Part shown: positions 47,371 to 56,155 of the stretch, piece after piece
How the letters are laid out: every line of letters begins with the position of its first letter
Numbering within the stretch: position 1 is the stretch's first letter
DNA from: Alcanivorax sp.
GTDB lineage: Bacteria; Pseudomonadota; Gammaproteobacteria; Pseudomonadales; Alcanivoracaceae
DNA: 64,000 nucleotides
NCBI RefSeq assembly: GCF_002726155.1
Contig: NZ_PBSH01000047.1
Span: 1 to 64,000 of the forward strand
Reading direction: 5' to 3'
Position numbers and translations under genes: made by a program
Notes under the pieces: model-generated
The model's database searches: none
What the model was told of the DNA's origin: nothing
Seen by the model: only the letters and a program-made list of their open reading frames with translations

Positions 47371-48003
47371 ATGGCAGTACAACGGCAAACCTTATCCGGT
47401 CCAGCTGGGCAACTGGAGGTCGTCGTGGAACAGGGCAGTGACACGCCACCGTTCGTGGCCATTGTCTGTCATCCGCATCCGCTGTTTGGTGGCACCATGG
47501 ACAACAAGGTGGTGACCACACTGACTCGCCTGGCCCGGGATGAAGGGGCTGTGGTGGTGCGTTTCAACTTCCGTGGTGTCGGTGAGAGCCAGGGGGCCTA
47601 TAGCGACGGTATCGGTGAAACCGAAGATCTGTTGGCTATCCACAGCTGGCTGACTCACCAATTTCCGCAATTGCCGCTGTGGCTGTCGGGCTTTTCCTTT
47701 GGCAGTTTTGTGGCGGCCCGCGGAGCAGAAATTCTCAAGGCCAACGGCATGCCCGCCCGGGAGCTGCTGCTGGTGGCGCCGCCGGTGCACCATTACCCGT
47801 TTGACGACATTGAAAATACCGGCTGCCCGGTGACGGTGGTGCAGGGTGAAGACGACGAGGTGGTGCCGGCGGAGCAAGTGTTTCGTTGGGCAGAGCAAAC
47901 CCCCCTGGTCCCCGATCTGGTCCGCTTCCCCGATTGTGGCCATTTTTTCCACGGCAAGCTGGTGGAGCTGAAGGAGGTAGCGGCCAGCCACCTGCCGCGT
48001 TAG
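47371..48003 (+). CDS. Alpha/beta hydrolase (dienelactone-hydrolase-like)
   Basis: The 210-residue protein has the nucleophile elbow GFSFGS (107-112, Ser109), with likely acid Asp161 or Asp162 (QGEDDEVVP) and His191 (DCGHFFHG). The N-terminal CHPHPLFGGTMDNKVV is the oxyanion-hole motif of a widespread small-hydrolase family. The substrate is unknown. It lies between zapG (divergent) and zapE, 131 bases apart. Confidence 0.85.
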   Translation: MAVQRQTLSGPAGQLEVVVEQGSDTPPFVAIVCHPHPLFGGTMDNKVVTTLTRLARDEGAVVVRFNFRGVGESQGAYSDGIGETEDLLAIHSWLTHQFPQLPLWLSGFSFGSFVAARGAEILKANGMPARELLLVAPPVHHYPFDDIENTGCPVTVVQGEDDEVVPAEQVFRWAEQTPLVPDLVRFPDCGHFFHGKLVELKEVAASHLPR

Positions 48004-48134
48004 CTTTGCACTGCGAGTGGATTTTCCCCGGACGGTTGTCAGCTGGCGACCCCGGCGCTACATTGGCCCGCCCTTGCCGGGCCTGTTTCAGGCCCTGAGC
48101 CGGTTTCAACTACACAGTGGCAGGTCCGCGACCC

Positions 48135-49217
48135 ATGACCCCTCTTGAGCAATATAAGGCCGATCTTCAGCGCGATAATTTTTTCCAGGACCCGGCCCAG
48201 GAGCGAGCTGTCGCCGCGCTGGACGACCTGTACCATCGTTTGTTGGCGGAACCCTCATCGGGCGGCTTGTTTGGGCGCTTTCGCAAACCCCGTCCCCTGA
48301 CGGGGTTGTATATGTGGGGCGGCGTGGGGCGTGGCAAAACCTACCTCATGGATGTGTTTTTCAAGGCGCTGCCGTTCAAGGAAAAGCGCCGCATGCACTT
48401 TCACCGTTTCATGCAGAAAGTGCATCGGGAAATGCGTGAGCGCCAGGGGGAAAAGAATCCGTTGATCAGTATTGCCCGCAGATTCGCCAGCCAGGCGAGG
48501 GTGCTGTGTTTCGACGAATTCTTTGTTACCGACATCACCGACGCCATGATTCTGGCCGGGCTGATGCAGGAGCTGTTTGCCAATGGCGTTACCCTGGTGG
48601 CCACGTCCAATATCGAGCCAGATGGTTTGTACAAGGATGGCCTGCAACGGGCCCGTTTTCTCCCTGCCATTGAGCTGCTGAAAGAGCACACTCAGGTAAT
48701 GAATGTGGACGGGGGGAATGACTATCGCCTGCGCTTGCTGGAACAGGCCGAGCTTTATCACTGCCCGCTGGGAAAAGGGGCGGATGCCTTTCTGAAGGAA
48801 CGGTTTCAGACCCTGGAGCCGGACCATTCCCGCCACCGGGATCGTGGCAATGTGCTTATTGAAGGCCGCAAGATTGCCACCGTCATCTGTGCGGATGATG
48901 TGGTCTGGTTTGAGTTCAAGGAGCTGTGTGATGGCCCGCGCAGCCAGACCGATTACATTGAGATCGCCCGGGAGTTCCACACGGTGCTGCTGGCCAATGT
49001 GGAGCAGATGGGGGCTGGCAAGGACGATATGGCCCGGCGCTTTATCAACCTGGTGGATGAATTCTACGACCGTGCCGTGAAGCTGGTGGTTGCCGCCGAG
49101 GTGCCCATCGAGGACATCTACGCCGGTGGACGGCTGGATTTCGAATTCGAGCGTACCCGCTCGCGACTGCAGGAGATGCAGTCCTCCGAATATCTGGGCC
49201 GTGAGCACCGCGCCTGA
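48135..49217 (+). CDS. zapE: Cell division protein ZapE (AFG1-like ATPase)
   Basis: ZapE is an AAA-like ATPase that destabilises FtsZ bundles at late division and under stress. The 360-residue product has Walker A WGGVGRGKTYLMDVF (61-75), Walker B RVLCFDEFFVTDITDA and a sensor region GVTLVATSNIEPDGLY. The GTG at 48117 would add 6 residues, but the ATG gives the family N-terminus (MTPLEQYKADL). Confidence 0.95.
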   Translation: MTPLEQYKADLQRDNFFQDPAQERAVAALDDLYHRLLAEPSSGGLFGRFRKPRPLTGLYMWGGVGRGKTYLMDVFFKALPFKEKRRMHFHRFMQKVHREMRERQGEKNPLISIARRFASQARVLCFDEFFVTDITDAMILAGLMQELFANGVTLVATSNIEPDGLYKDGLQRARFLPAIELLKEHTQVMNVDGGNDYRLRLLEQAELYHCPLGKGADAFLKERFQTLEPDHSRHRDRGNVLIEGRKIATVICADDVVWFEFKELCDGPRSQTDYIEIAREFHTVLLANVEQMGAGKDDMARRFINLVDEFYDRAVKLVVAAEVPIEDIYAGGRLDFEFERTRSRLQEMQSSEYLGREHRA

Positions 49218-49382
49218 TCAGCTTCCGCCAACAGGGTCATTGGCTGGGTTTCCCAGCTGGGCAGGGGCCTGAGCGTTTCGGTCATTGCCCGATGGCGGCG
49301 ACAGTGAACATCATGGGGCATTCTGTGCCCCTGCCAGTCCGGCGTTGGGGCCACTCCCGATAATCTGATGCCGGAGAGCATA

Positions 49383-50528
49383 ATGATTCCCCGTACGCTG
49401 TTTAGTTCTGACCACGAAACCTTCCGCGATACCGTCCGTAAATTCCTGGAAAACGAAGCGGTTCCCTTCAATGAAGAGTGGGAACAACAAGGTGTGGTGC
49501 CCAAAGACGTATGGCGCAAGGCCGGCGAGCAGGGTTTCCTCTGCCCCATGGTAGGCGAAGAGTACGGCGGCATTGGTGCTGACTTCCTGTACAGCGTGGT
49601 GATCAACGAAGAAATTTCCAAGCTGGGCCTCACCGGTATCGGCTGGGGGCTGCACACGGAAATCGTCGCCCCCTACATTGAGCACAATGGTTCTGAAGTA
49701 CTGAAGCAGAAATACCTGCCGAAAATGGTGACCGGTGAAATGATTGGCGCCATTGCCATGACCGAGCCTGGTGCCGGTTCTGACCTGCAGGGCGTGAAAA
49801 CCACCGCCGTGAAAGACGGCGATCATTACGTGCTGAACGGCTCCAAGACCTTCATCACCAATGGCCAGAACGCGGACATCGTGATTGTGGTGGCAAAAAC
49901 CGACCCGACCAAAGGCGCCAAGGGCATCAGCCTGTTTGTGGTGGAAACCGATTCCGAAGGGTTCGAGAAAGGCAAGAACCTGAAGAAAGTGGGCATGAAA
50001 GCCCAGGACACTTCTGAGCTTTTTTTCCAGGACGTGCGAGTACCCGCAGAAAACCTGTTGGGTGAAGAAGGCATGGGCTTTATTTACCTGATGAAAGAAT
50101 TGCCCCAGGAGCGTCTTGGTATTTCCATTGGTGGCCTGGCCATGGCCGAGTCTGCACTGGCACACACCATTGAATACGTGAAGGAAAGAAAAGCCTTTGG
50201 TAAACCGATCGCCGGCTTCCAGAACACCCAGTTCAAGATTGCCGAGATGCACACCAAGCTTGAAGTGGCGCGCGCCTATGTGGACCGCTGTCTGGAACTG
50301 CACCTGAAGAAAGAGCTGGATATTCCTACCGCAGCGGCTGGCAAATACTACATTACCGACCTGCAGTGTGAAGTAATCGACGAGTGCCTGCAGTTGCACG
50401 GCGGTTACGGCTACATGTGGGAATACCCGATTGCCCGCATGTTTGCGGATTCGCGGGTTCAGCGGATTTATGGCGGCACCAATGAAATCATGAAGGGCAT
50501 TGTTGCCAAGGCGGTGCTGGCCGATTAG
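49383..50528 (+). CDS. Acyl-CoA dehydrogenase
   Basis: FAD-dependent alpha,beta-oxidation of acyl-CoA, the first step of beta-oxidation or branched-chain degradation. The 381-residue protein has the FAD/substrate motif AIAMTEPGAGSD (123-134), the substrate-side FITNGQNADIV, FGKPIAGFQNTQFKIAEM and the catalytic base Glu368 in RIYGGTNEIMKGI. That base position fits the short- to long-chain group, not isovaleryl-CoA dehydrogenase. Chain length is unknown. GGAGAG precedes the ATG; the ATG at 49368 lacks such a site. Confidence 0.93.
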   Translation: MIPRTLFSSDHETFRDTVRKFLENEAVPFNEEWEQQGVVPKDVWRKAGEQGFLCPMVGEEYGGIGADFLYSVVINEEISKLGLTGIGWGLHTEIVAPYIEHNGSEVLKQKYLPKMVTGEMIGAIAMTEPGAGSDLQGVKTTAVKDGDHYVLNGSKTFITNGQNADIVIVVAKTDPTKGAKGISLFVVETDSEGFEKGKNLKKVGMKAQDTSELFFQDVRVPAENLLGEEGMGFIYLMKELPQERLGISIGGLAMAESALAHTIEYVKERKAFGKPIAGFQNTQFKIAEMHTKLEVARAYVDRCLELHLKKELDIPTAAAGKYYITDLQCEVIDECLQLHGGYGYMWEYPIARMFADSRVQRIYGGTNEIMKGIVAKAVLAD

Positions 50529-50547
50529 AGGCATGCAGGTGCTTCAC

Positions 50548-50577
50548 AAAAAGGGCTGCTTTGGCAGCCCTTTTTTT
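50548..50577 (+). terminator. Rho-independent terminator behind the acyl-CoA dehydrogenase
   Basis: GGGCTGC (50553-50559) pairs with GCAGCCC (50564-50570) around TTTG, followed by seven T. It separates the acyl-CoA dehydrogenase from fadL. Confidence 0.9.
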
Positions 50578-50635
50578 ATGGCTGAAGATTTTACAAATAC
50601 GGGAGCTAATGGAAAAGTATGAGCCTTTTTCTGGC

Positions 50636-50691
50636 CTTGCTGTTATTGGCCTAAGTTGTGTATAAGTGGAATCAGATCGAGGAATGATCTG
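50636..50691 (+). promoter_or_regulatory. Candidate fadL promoter with operator-like inverted repeat
   Basis: A TTGCTG hexamer near 50637 and TATAAG (50661-50666) have promoter-like spacing of about 18. Just downstream, CAGATC (50673-50678) and GATCTG (50686-50691) form a perfect 6-bp inverted repeat with a 7-base spacer, at about the transcription start. A repressor binding there would block fadL; identity unknown. Confidence 0.4.
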
Positions 50692-50739
50692 GCGTCTACG
50701 CCCATAATTTTAGGACATTCAGGAAGAGGGAGAGCAACA

Positions 50740-51969
50740 ATGAAAAAAACAGGTGCGCTACTTATCGGTTCCGCTCTGGGGCTGGCTGCCGGCCAGACTA
50801 TGGCTAGTGGTTTTGGTGTGTCTTATCAGTCTGTCTCTGCGATGGGGACGGCCTATGCGGGTGCAGCGGTACTCAGCGAAAATGCCTCAAATCAATGGTA
50901 CAACCCGGCTACGTTGGCTGGTCTGAAAAAGACGGAGTTGTCTCTAGCGTTGCACCAGGTATGGGTAGACACCAACTTTGAAGCTGATGGTGCGGCAGGC
51001 CCTGGCAACTTGGATGATATTGAACCTTTCATCGGGAGTGGTTTTCTTGCGGTCCCAATTGGCGAAACCATGACCTTTGGTCTGGCGATAACATCGCCTT
51101 TTGGCACGAAAGTGGAGTATGAGAACAATTGGGGTAATGCTCTGTCCCCGGTTGGCCCTTTCTCCGGTGATTTTTACTCCACCGAATCTGACCTTCAAAC
51201 CATTAATATTAACCCGTCGTTGGGTATTCAGCTGACCGATAATCTGAATGTGGGGCTTGGTGTTAGTTACCAGACTCTCGACGCTGATATCGAGAATGCC
51301 GGTACCCGTCTTGAAGGTGATGATGACACCTATGGCTGGAATCTGGGCTTGACCTATAGCCCGGACGATAACAATCACTTTGGTGTCGCTTACCGTTCCA
51401 AAATGAAGTTTGAAGTGGATGGTGATATCACCTTTAAGCCTGCTGTAGCAGGGCCTTTAGCGGGCACCTATTCCGGTTCGGCTGATGTGGATCTGCCTGC
51501 TTCGTTGCAGTTGTCCTATGCGGGTGATCTCTCTGACCGCACACAGATCCTGTTGGGTGTGGAATGGATGGAGTGGAGTAGCCTGGATGAGCTCTCCATT
51601 GATCATGTTGCTCCTGCTCCTCTCCCCAATCCTGCAGTAGAAAACTTTGATTGGGAGAACACTGCGCGTTATTCCCTGGGCCTGCGCCATGGGGTAAGCG
51701 AGTCTACGGTGCTACGTTTCGGCGTGGCGATGGAAGAGTCCACTCAGGGAACCGACAATCGTTCTGCTATCTCCCCAGACTCTGAAAAGGTTTGGGCGAC
51801 AATCGGTGCGGGCTTCGAGCCTATGGAAAATATGCTGATTGATGTGGCGTACGCTCATGTATTTGTAGATGACGCAGATATTAATCGTGTAGATAAAGGT
51901 GTGCCATTGCTTGGCACCTACGAGCTGGATGCTGATATCATCGGTGCTCAGCTGAGCTACCGCTTCTAA
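50740..51969 (+). CDS. Outer-membrane fatty-acid/hydrocarbon transporter, FadL/TodX family
   Basis: FadL-type barrels bring long-chain fatty acids and other hydrophobic substrates across the outer membrane. The 409-residue precursor has a Sec signal (about 1-22), then the FadL N-terminal hatch ASGFGVSYQSVSAMGTAYAG with NASNQWYNPA, followed by alternating beta strands and a terminal aromatic (SYRF). An in-frame start at 50656 precedes the likely promoter region and is rejected. Base composition is slightly more AT-rich than its neighbours. A role in alkane or lipid uptake is plausible. Confidence 0.92.
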   Translation: MKKTGALLIGSALGLAAGQTMASGFGVSYQSVSAMGTAYAGAAVLSENASNQWYNPATLAGLKKTELSLALHQVWVDTNFEADGAAGPGNLDDIEPFIGSGFLAVPIGETMTFGLAITSPFGTKVEYENNWGNALSPVGPFSGDFYSTESDLQTININPSLGIQLTDNLNVGLGVSYQTLDADIENAGTRLEGDDDTYGWNLGLTYSPDDNNHFGVAYRSKMKFEVDGDITFKPAVAGPLAGTYSGSADVDLPASLQLSYAGDLSDRTQILLGVEWMEWSSLDELSIDHVAPAPLPNPAVENFDWENTARYSLGLRHGVSESTVLRFGVAMEESTQGTDNRSAISPDSEKVWATIGAGFEPMENMLIDVAYAHVFVDDADINRVDKGVPLLGTYELDADIIGAQLSYRF

Positions 51970-52294
51970 ATCAAACGTAATAGTGAAAGCAGAAAAAGCG
52001 GGCCTTCGGGCTCGCTTTTTTTTGGCTTTCGTTTTGTTTCACAACAGAAGTAGTAGTTGAGCAATGGGGGCTTTCGTGGCCAGGTTCCGCGCGGCGATAA
52101 AGCCGTAATGCGATTCAAGCGGGATTCGTATTGATGGGCCAGCGTCTGCGTCATGCAAGCATGGCTTGCCTCCCGTAAACGCCTGGTGTTGGCGGGGCAA
52201 GGGTGGGGGATGGCGAGGTCGTGCCGATATACGCGAATCACTTTGGTGGTGGTATGCTGCTTGGGAAAAGCCAGATAGATCACAGGGGCGCGGG
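51970..52294. other. Gene-free stretch between fadL and the small barrel gene
   Basis: This 325-base gap holds the fadL terminator at its left end and then no gene I can support. A 152-residue minus-strand frame (51966-52424) runs across the terminator and into the next gene's signal peptide and is taken as chance. It presumably contains the promoter for the barrel gene. Confidence 0.5.
51993..52023 (+). terminator. Rho-independent terminator behind fadL
   Basis: AGCGGGCC (51997-52004) pairs with GGCTCGCT (52009-52016), with one G-T pair and a TTCG tetraloop, followed by seven or more T. Confidence 0.9.
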
Positions 52295-52957
52295 ATGAAA
52301 CGAGTTGTATGGATAGGCACGGCATGCCTGTTATCACTGCCGGCATTAGCGGAAATTCCCAATAGCTACCGGGCGGAGCGCTGGGAAGGCAGCTTTCGTG
52401 TGATTGGCCTTGAGGGGCAATCATTCACGGGGGATGGCGGGTCTCAAGCGAAGGTGGATGACGATATCGGGTTCGGGTTTGATTTTGCCTATAACCTGGA
52501 TGAAAGACTGTCGCTGGGCTTTGCGCTGGAGTGGGTGGATACGGATTTCAGGACCACCACGCAGCCGGTGGCCGGGGGCACCGCCTTTGATGGCCGTGGT
52601 GACCTGGAAATGACCACCATGAACGTGAACGGCACTTACCACTTTTTTCGCAAGGCGTTAACGCCCTATGTGCATGGGGCCATGGGTGCCACTTACCTGG
52701 ATACCAATGTGCCTACCGGGCCGTCCACGCCGGTGTGCTGGTGGGATCCTTGGTGGGGCTATTACTGCGGTCTGGATACGCCGACGTTGAACGATACGGT
52801 ATTCAGTTATGAAGTGGGCGCGGGTGTGCGCCTGGATGTGAATGATCAATTTTTTATGCGTGGTGGTTACAGCCAGCAATGGCTGGACGTGGACCGCAGT
52901 GCGGGCACGGTCGACCAGGGCCTGTGGCGCGTTGGCTTTGGGATGCTCTTCCAGTAG
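52295..52957 (+). CDS. Small outer-membrane beta-barrel protein
   Basis: The 220-residue precursor has a Sec signal (about 1-19, VVWIGTACLLSLPALA), then strands typical of an eight-stranded barrel (IGFGFDFAYNLDERLSLGFA, TPYVHGAMGATYLDTN) ending in a C-terminal Phe-Gln (GFGMLFQ). An unusual Trp- and Cys-rich loop (about 145-160, VCWWDPWWGYYCG) carries two cysteines that could form a disulfide. It resembles OmpW/opacity-type barrels, but I cannot name the family. The start at 52295 gives a clean signal peptide. Confidence 0.75.
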   Translation: MKRVVWIGTACLLSLPALAEIPNSYRAERWEGSFRVIGLEGQSFTGDGGSQAKVDDDIGFGFDFAYNLDERLSLGFALEWVDTDFRTTTQPVAGGTAFDGRGDLEMTTMNVNGTYHFFRKALTPYVHGAMGATYLDTNVPTGPSTPVCWWDPWWGYYCGLDTPTLNDTVFSYEVGAGVRLDVNDQFFMRGGYSQQWLDVDRSAGTVDQGLWRVGFGMLFQ

Positions 52958-52967
52958 TAATAGTCGT

Positions 52968-53077
52968 GTAGGTCGTGTTAGCCGTAGGCGTAACCCGACA
53001 GGTGTGCATTGCGGCCCTGCGTTTTGAAATAAGCCCGGTAAATCTGTCGGATTACGCCTACGGCTAATGCGACCTAC
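52968..53077. repeat. Long imperfect inverted repeat (GTAGGTCG...CCGACAG type)
   Basis: Left arm 52968-53001 and right arm 53044-53077 match inverted at 31 of 34 bases, separated by 42 bases. From memory, the arm resembles the GTAGGTCG / TAATCCGAC intergenic element found in many proteobacteria. It lies between the barrel gene and the convergent SGNH hydrolase gene; nothing else is in the 207-base gap. Confidence 0.75.
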
Positions 53078-53164
53078 GTTAGGAGTGTAGTGCCCAGTCT
53101 TTCCGGACGGTGCGCACTCTTGGCGCCTTTCCTGTCTCCCCCCTTGCCTGAGCCTCTTTCGAGG

Positions 53165-53887
53165 TCACGTTTCTTGTTTGCTGCGCAGTTGCTCTGCCAG
53201 TGCGAGCGCCATGGCGCGGTAACCGCTGGCGCTGGGGTGGTAGCCGTCTTCGGCGAGCAGGGTGGGGTCTTGCAGGGCGGGGTAGCCGAGATAGAGCAGG
53301 GTGTTATCGCCGGCGACCACATGGCGGTGTTGTTGATCCAGTTGCCTGGCGCGCCAGCCGAGCAGTTGTCTTAACGGGGTGGGCAGGGCGGTAAAGCGGT
53401 GCATGGGAGGGACGGCCAGCAGGGTGACGCGGGCAGCGGGGTGCTGCTTGCGCAGTGCTTGAACCAGGTGAAGTAGCCTTGTCCGATAGCGTCGCCGGGA
53501 GGTCAGCCCGGTGGTGTCATTGACGCCCATGCTAATGAAAACCTCATCCACCTCTGGCAGAGCGATGTCGGCAAGGTTGGCGAGCAGTGCGTCCAGCCGA
53601 ATGCCATTAACGCCGAGGGTGTGCCAGGCGATGGCTTGCCCGGAGTGCTGGTGCAGCTGCAGGGCCAGCTGGCTGGCCAGCCCCTGGCGATGATGCAGGG
53701 TGCCAACACCGGCCGCCGTGGACTCGCCGACGACCAGCAGGCGTGTTGCCGGCGCCCCTTGCCCCCATTGCCCCCGGGGTTCGCCGCTGGCCTCCGGGAG
53801 CCGCACGGTAGTGCGGCGGGTGTAGAGTGCCAGTGGTATCACCACGGGGCTGAGCACGCCAACGCTGAGCCAGAACGGCAAATGCAT
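53165..53887 (-). CDS. SGNH/GDSL-family hydrolase
   Basis: The 240-residue protein has the SGNH blocks: LLVVGESTAAGVG (Ser56; GES instead of the usual GDS), SMGVNDTTG (Asn123) and EDGYHPSASGY (Asp214, His217). A hydrophobic N-terminal segment (about 6-22) without a clear cleavage site suggests a membrane anchor with the domain outside. Members act as esterases, lipases or acyltransferases. It starts 3 bases after the desaturase-like gene and shares its operon, so its substrate may be a product of that enzyme. Confidence 0.85.
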   Translation of the reverse strand: MHLPFWLSVGVLSPVVIPLALYTRRTTVRLPEASGEPRGQWGQGAPATRLLVVGESTAAGVGTLHHRQGLASQLALQLHQHSGQAIAWHTLGVNGIRLDALLANLADIALPEVDEVFISMGVNDTTGLTSRRRYRTRLLHLVQALRKQHPAARVTLLAVPPMHRFTALPTPLRQLLGWRARQLDQQHRHVVAGDNTLLYLGYPALQDPTLLAEDGYHPSASGYRAMALALAEQLRSKQET

Positions 53888-53890
53888 GGC

Positions 53891-55516
53891 TTAGCCCACA
53901 AACATTTTCTTGGCCAGCGGCAGGCCTTTCAGGCCGCTGATCGCTACGGTGGTGAGCAGGCCGCCGACCATGGCACCGACCACGCCGCAGGTCATCACGT
54001 CCTGCCCGGTAAGGTATAGGCCGGGGATGCGTGTTTTCGGTTTCAGCCAATCCTGTTCGAACCGTTCGGGGTTGTGATCCAGGCCATAAATCTCACCGGT
54101 GCTGTAACGGCAGAAGTAGTCAGTGGAGAGCGGCGTGGACAATTCATAGTAGTCCACCTTGCCGCGCAGTTGCGGCATCTTCTCGTACAGCTTTTCCAGC
54201 AGACGCTGCGAGTACGCTTCCTTTTTGGCTTCGTAATCCTCACCGCGTTTGCCCCAGGGCTTGTCTGCCCAGTCGGCATACCACTCGAACGGACCGGGCG
54301 CGACAATTTCCACGGTGGCGCGGCCGGGGTAACGGGCCTCGAAGCTGGGATCCTTGGCAGAGGGAAAGGAAATATAGGTGAGCGGAATGTCGTGCTCATC
54401 CGGCGCCTTGAGGAAGTTGTCCACTTGTTTGGCGTGGTCGGTGCCCGGATAAATCCAGAAGTTGGTTTTCGGGAGCTGCAGGTTTTCCGCCGTATCCTGA
54501 ATGCCGATGTACAGGCAGACGCTGGCCATGGAGCGCTGCACGTTGCCCAGTTTCATCTGGTAGAAGGCCTTGTGCGGTGCGTTATCGGCCAACAGTGGGC
54601 CGAAGGTGTTGTAGACCCCTGCGTTGCTGATTACTGCCGGGGCGCGGACGGTTTCTCCGTCGGCCATCAGCACGCCGACAGCGCGGCCTTTCTCGACAAG
54701 GATTTCTTTCACGTCTGCGTAGGTAAACACCTCGCCGCCGCTTTGCTGAATGACGGGGATGATGGTCTTGGCCATTTCCGAGGCGCCACCGACCGGGTAG
54801 TAGCCGCCATAAAGATAGTGGCGGGCAATCAGCGAGTGAATGATAAAGCTGGACTCGGTGGGCACCAGGCCGTTATCGCCCCATTGGCCGGTGAGGGCGG
54901 CGATCAGTTCCTGGTTGCCGGTGAGGCCTTCGAGCACTTCCTGGGTGGGACGATTCAGAAAGGCGGGCGCCTTGCGGTTGGCCAGGTGGCGGAAAGGGCC
55001 GGCCAGCAGATTGGGCAGCACCTTTGCCAGGGTCACACCGGGCAGGGCCTTGGCGACCTGGTTGAGATAACTCATGTAGGTATCGATGGCCTGATGTTCA
55101 TCCGGGAAGTCGTTTTTTAGGCTGTCCACGAAGGCCTTGGGGCCGGCCATCAGGTCGATCTGGCGGTCGCCAATAAACAGACGGTCGTAGTTGGCGTCCA
55201 TGGGGGCCCATTTCAGCTCACCGTCGGTGACGTGGTCGAACAGGCGTTTGGCCATGGTGTGGTCGGCGCCCATGTCGCCGATGTAGTGCACGCCCACATC
55301 CCATTCGTAGCCATTGCGGTCATAGCTGTGGGTAAAGCCCCCGGCGGTGTAGTGCTGCTCGAACACCACCACTTTCTTGCCCATTTTACTCAGGCAGGCG
55401 GCAGCGGTGAGGCCGCCAATGCCGGAACCGATGACGATGGCGTCATAGGGGCCGTTGAGTCGTTTGGCGCGGTAGCGACGGCCGACACGGAGGGTGCTGG
55501 GAGTTGGGCTGCTCAT
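53891..55516 (-). CDS. FAD-dependent phytoene-desaturase/retinol-saturase-like oxidoreductase
   Basis: The 541-residue protein begins with the dinucleotide-binding motif DAIVIGSGIGGLTAAACL (Gly30, Gly32, Gly35) and Glu53, followed by QHYTAGGFTHSYDRNG, the phytoene desaturase/CrtISO signature. Such enzymes desaturate, isomerise or saturate polyenes, or act on related hydrophobic substrates. No other carotenoid gene is nearby, so a carotenoid role is unproven. It is translationally coupled to the TetR gene (4-base overlap) and followed by the SGNH hydrolase. Confidence 0.85.
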   Translation of the reverse strand: MSSPTPSTLRVGRRYRAKRLNGPYDAIVIGSGIGGLTAAACLSKMGKKVVVFEQHYTAGGFTHSYDRNGYEWDVGVHYIGDMGADHTMAKRLFDHVTDGELKWAPMDANYDRLFIGDRQIDLMAGPKAFVDSLKNDFPDEHQAIDTYMSYLNQVAKALPGVTLAKVLPNLLAGPFRHLANRKAPAFLNRPTQEVLEGLTGNQELIAALTGQWGDNGLVPTESSFIIHSLIARHYLYGGYYPVGGASEMAKTIIPVIQQSGGEVFTYADVKEILVEKGRAVGVLMADGETVRAPAVISNAGVYNTFGPLLADNAPHKAFYQMKLGNVQRSMASVCLYIGIQDTAENLQLPKTNFWIYPGTDHAKQVDNFLKAPDEHDIPLTYISFPSAKDPSFEARYPGRATVEIVAPGPFEWYADWADKPWGKRGEDYEAKKEAYSQRLLEKLYEKMPQLRGKVDYYELSTPLSTDYFCRYSTGEIYGLDHNPERFEQDWLKPKTRIPGLYLTGQDVMTCGVVGAMVGGLLTTVAISGLKGLPLAKKMFVG

Positions 55517-56139
55517 GGGTTGTCCTCGTTGTTATCAATATGGGGGTGAGTAGGGGTAATGGCACCTTCCAGCAACAGGCTGGTGATGCCTTCGGCGAGT
55601 TGGGGCTCGGCATCCGCATTGGGCAGATGGCCGTCGATCGTCAGTTGTGAAAGGCCGTGAACCAGCGACCAGGCGGTGGCGGTCATCAGCGGGAGCGGTG
55701 CGGGCTTCAGATAGCCGGCCCGTTGGCCTCGGGCGATGGTGTCCTGTAGTACGTTGAACGCGTCGAGTCCGGCCTGATCGAGCCGTGGGTGAGCGCCTTT
55801 GGGAAGCACCCGGCCGCCAAACATCAGCCGGTACAGGTTGGGCTCGGATTGGGCAAACGCCACATAGGCCAGACCGATGCCGATCAGCGCTGCACGGGGG
55901 GCATGTTGATCCACGCTGAGCAACTGCTGGCGCAGAGCGGCAAAACCACTAATAGCCAGTTCAGCCAGCAGGCTTTCCCGGTCCGCATAGTGGCGATAGA
56001 GCGCAGGGGCGCTGACGCCAATCTGCTTGGCAATGGCGCGCAGGCTGATGGCACTGTCGCCTTCAAGGCGAAGCACTGCCAGGGCCTGATCGTGGGCCTG
56101 CTGGTGGAGGTCGCCGTGGTGATATGCTGCTCTGGGCAT
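55513..56139 (-). CDS. TetR/AcrR-family transcriptional regulator
   Basis: The 208-residue regulator has the N-terminal HTH (about 25-55; SLRAIAKQIGVSAPALYRHY) and a C-terminal helical ligand domain of the WHG type. It overlaps the desaturase gene by 4 bases and so is autogenously linked to that operon. A GTTAAC-ggt-GTTAAC palindrome lies 17 bases upstream of its ATG, a likely operator. The ligand is unknown but should be a hydrophobic compound if it tracks the desaturase substrate. Confidence 0.9.
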   Translation of the reverse strand: MPRAAYHHGDLHQQAHDQALAVLRLEGDSAISLRAIAKQIGVSAPALYRHYADRESLLAELAISGFAALRQQLLSVDQHAPRAALIGIGLAYVAFAQSEPNLYRLMFGGRVLPKGAHPRLDQAGLDAFNVLQDTIARGQRAGYLKPAPLPLMTATAWSLVHGLSQLTIDGHLPNADAEPQLAEGITSLLLEGAITPTHPHIDNNEDNP

Positions 56140-56155
56140 GTTGCATCCGGGTTAA

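Noticed and set aside
51966..52424. 152-residue minus-strand frame between fadL and the barrel gene
   Set aside because: It runs through the fadL terminator and into the barrel gene's signal peptide, with no family match or ribosome-binding site.
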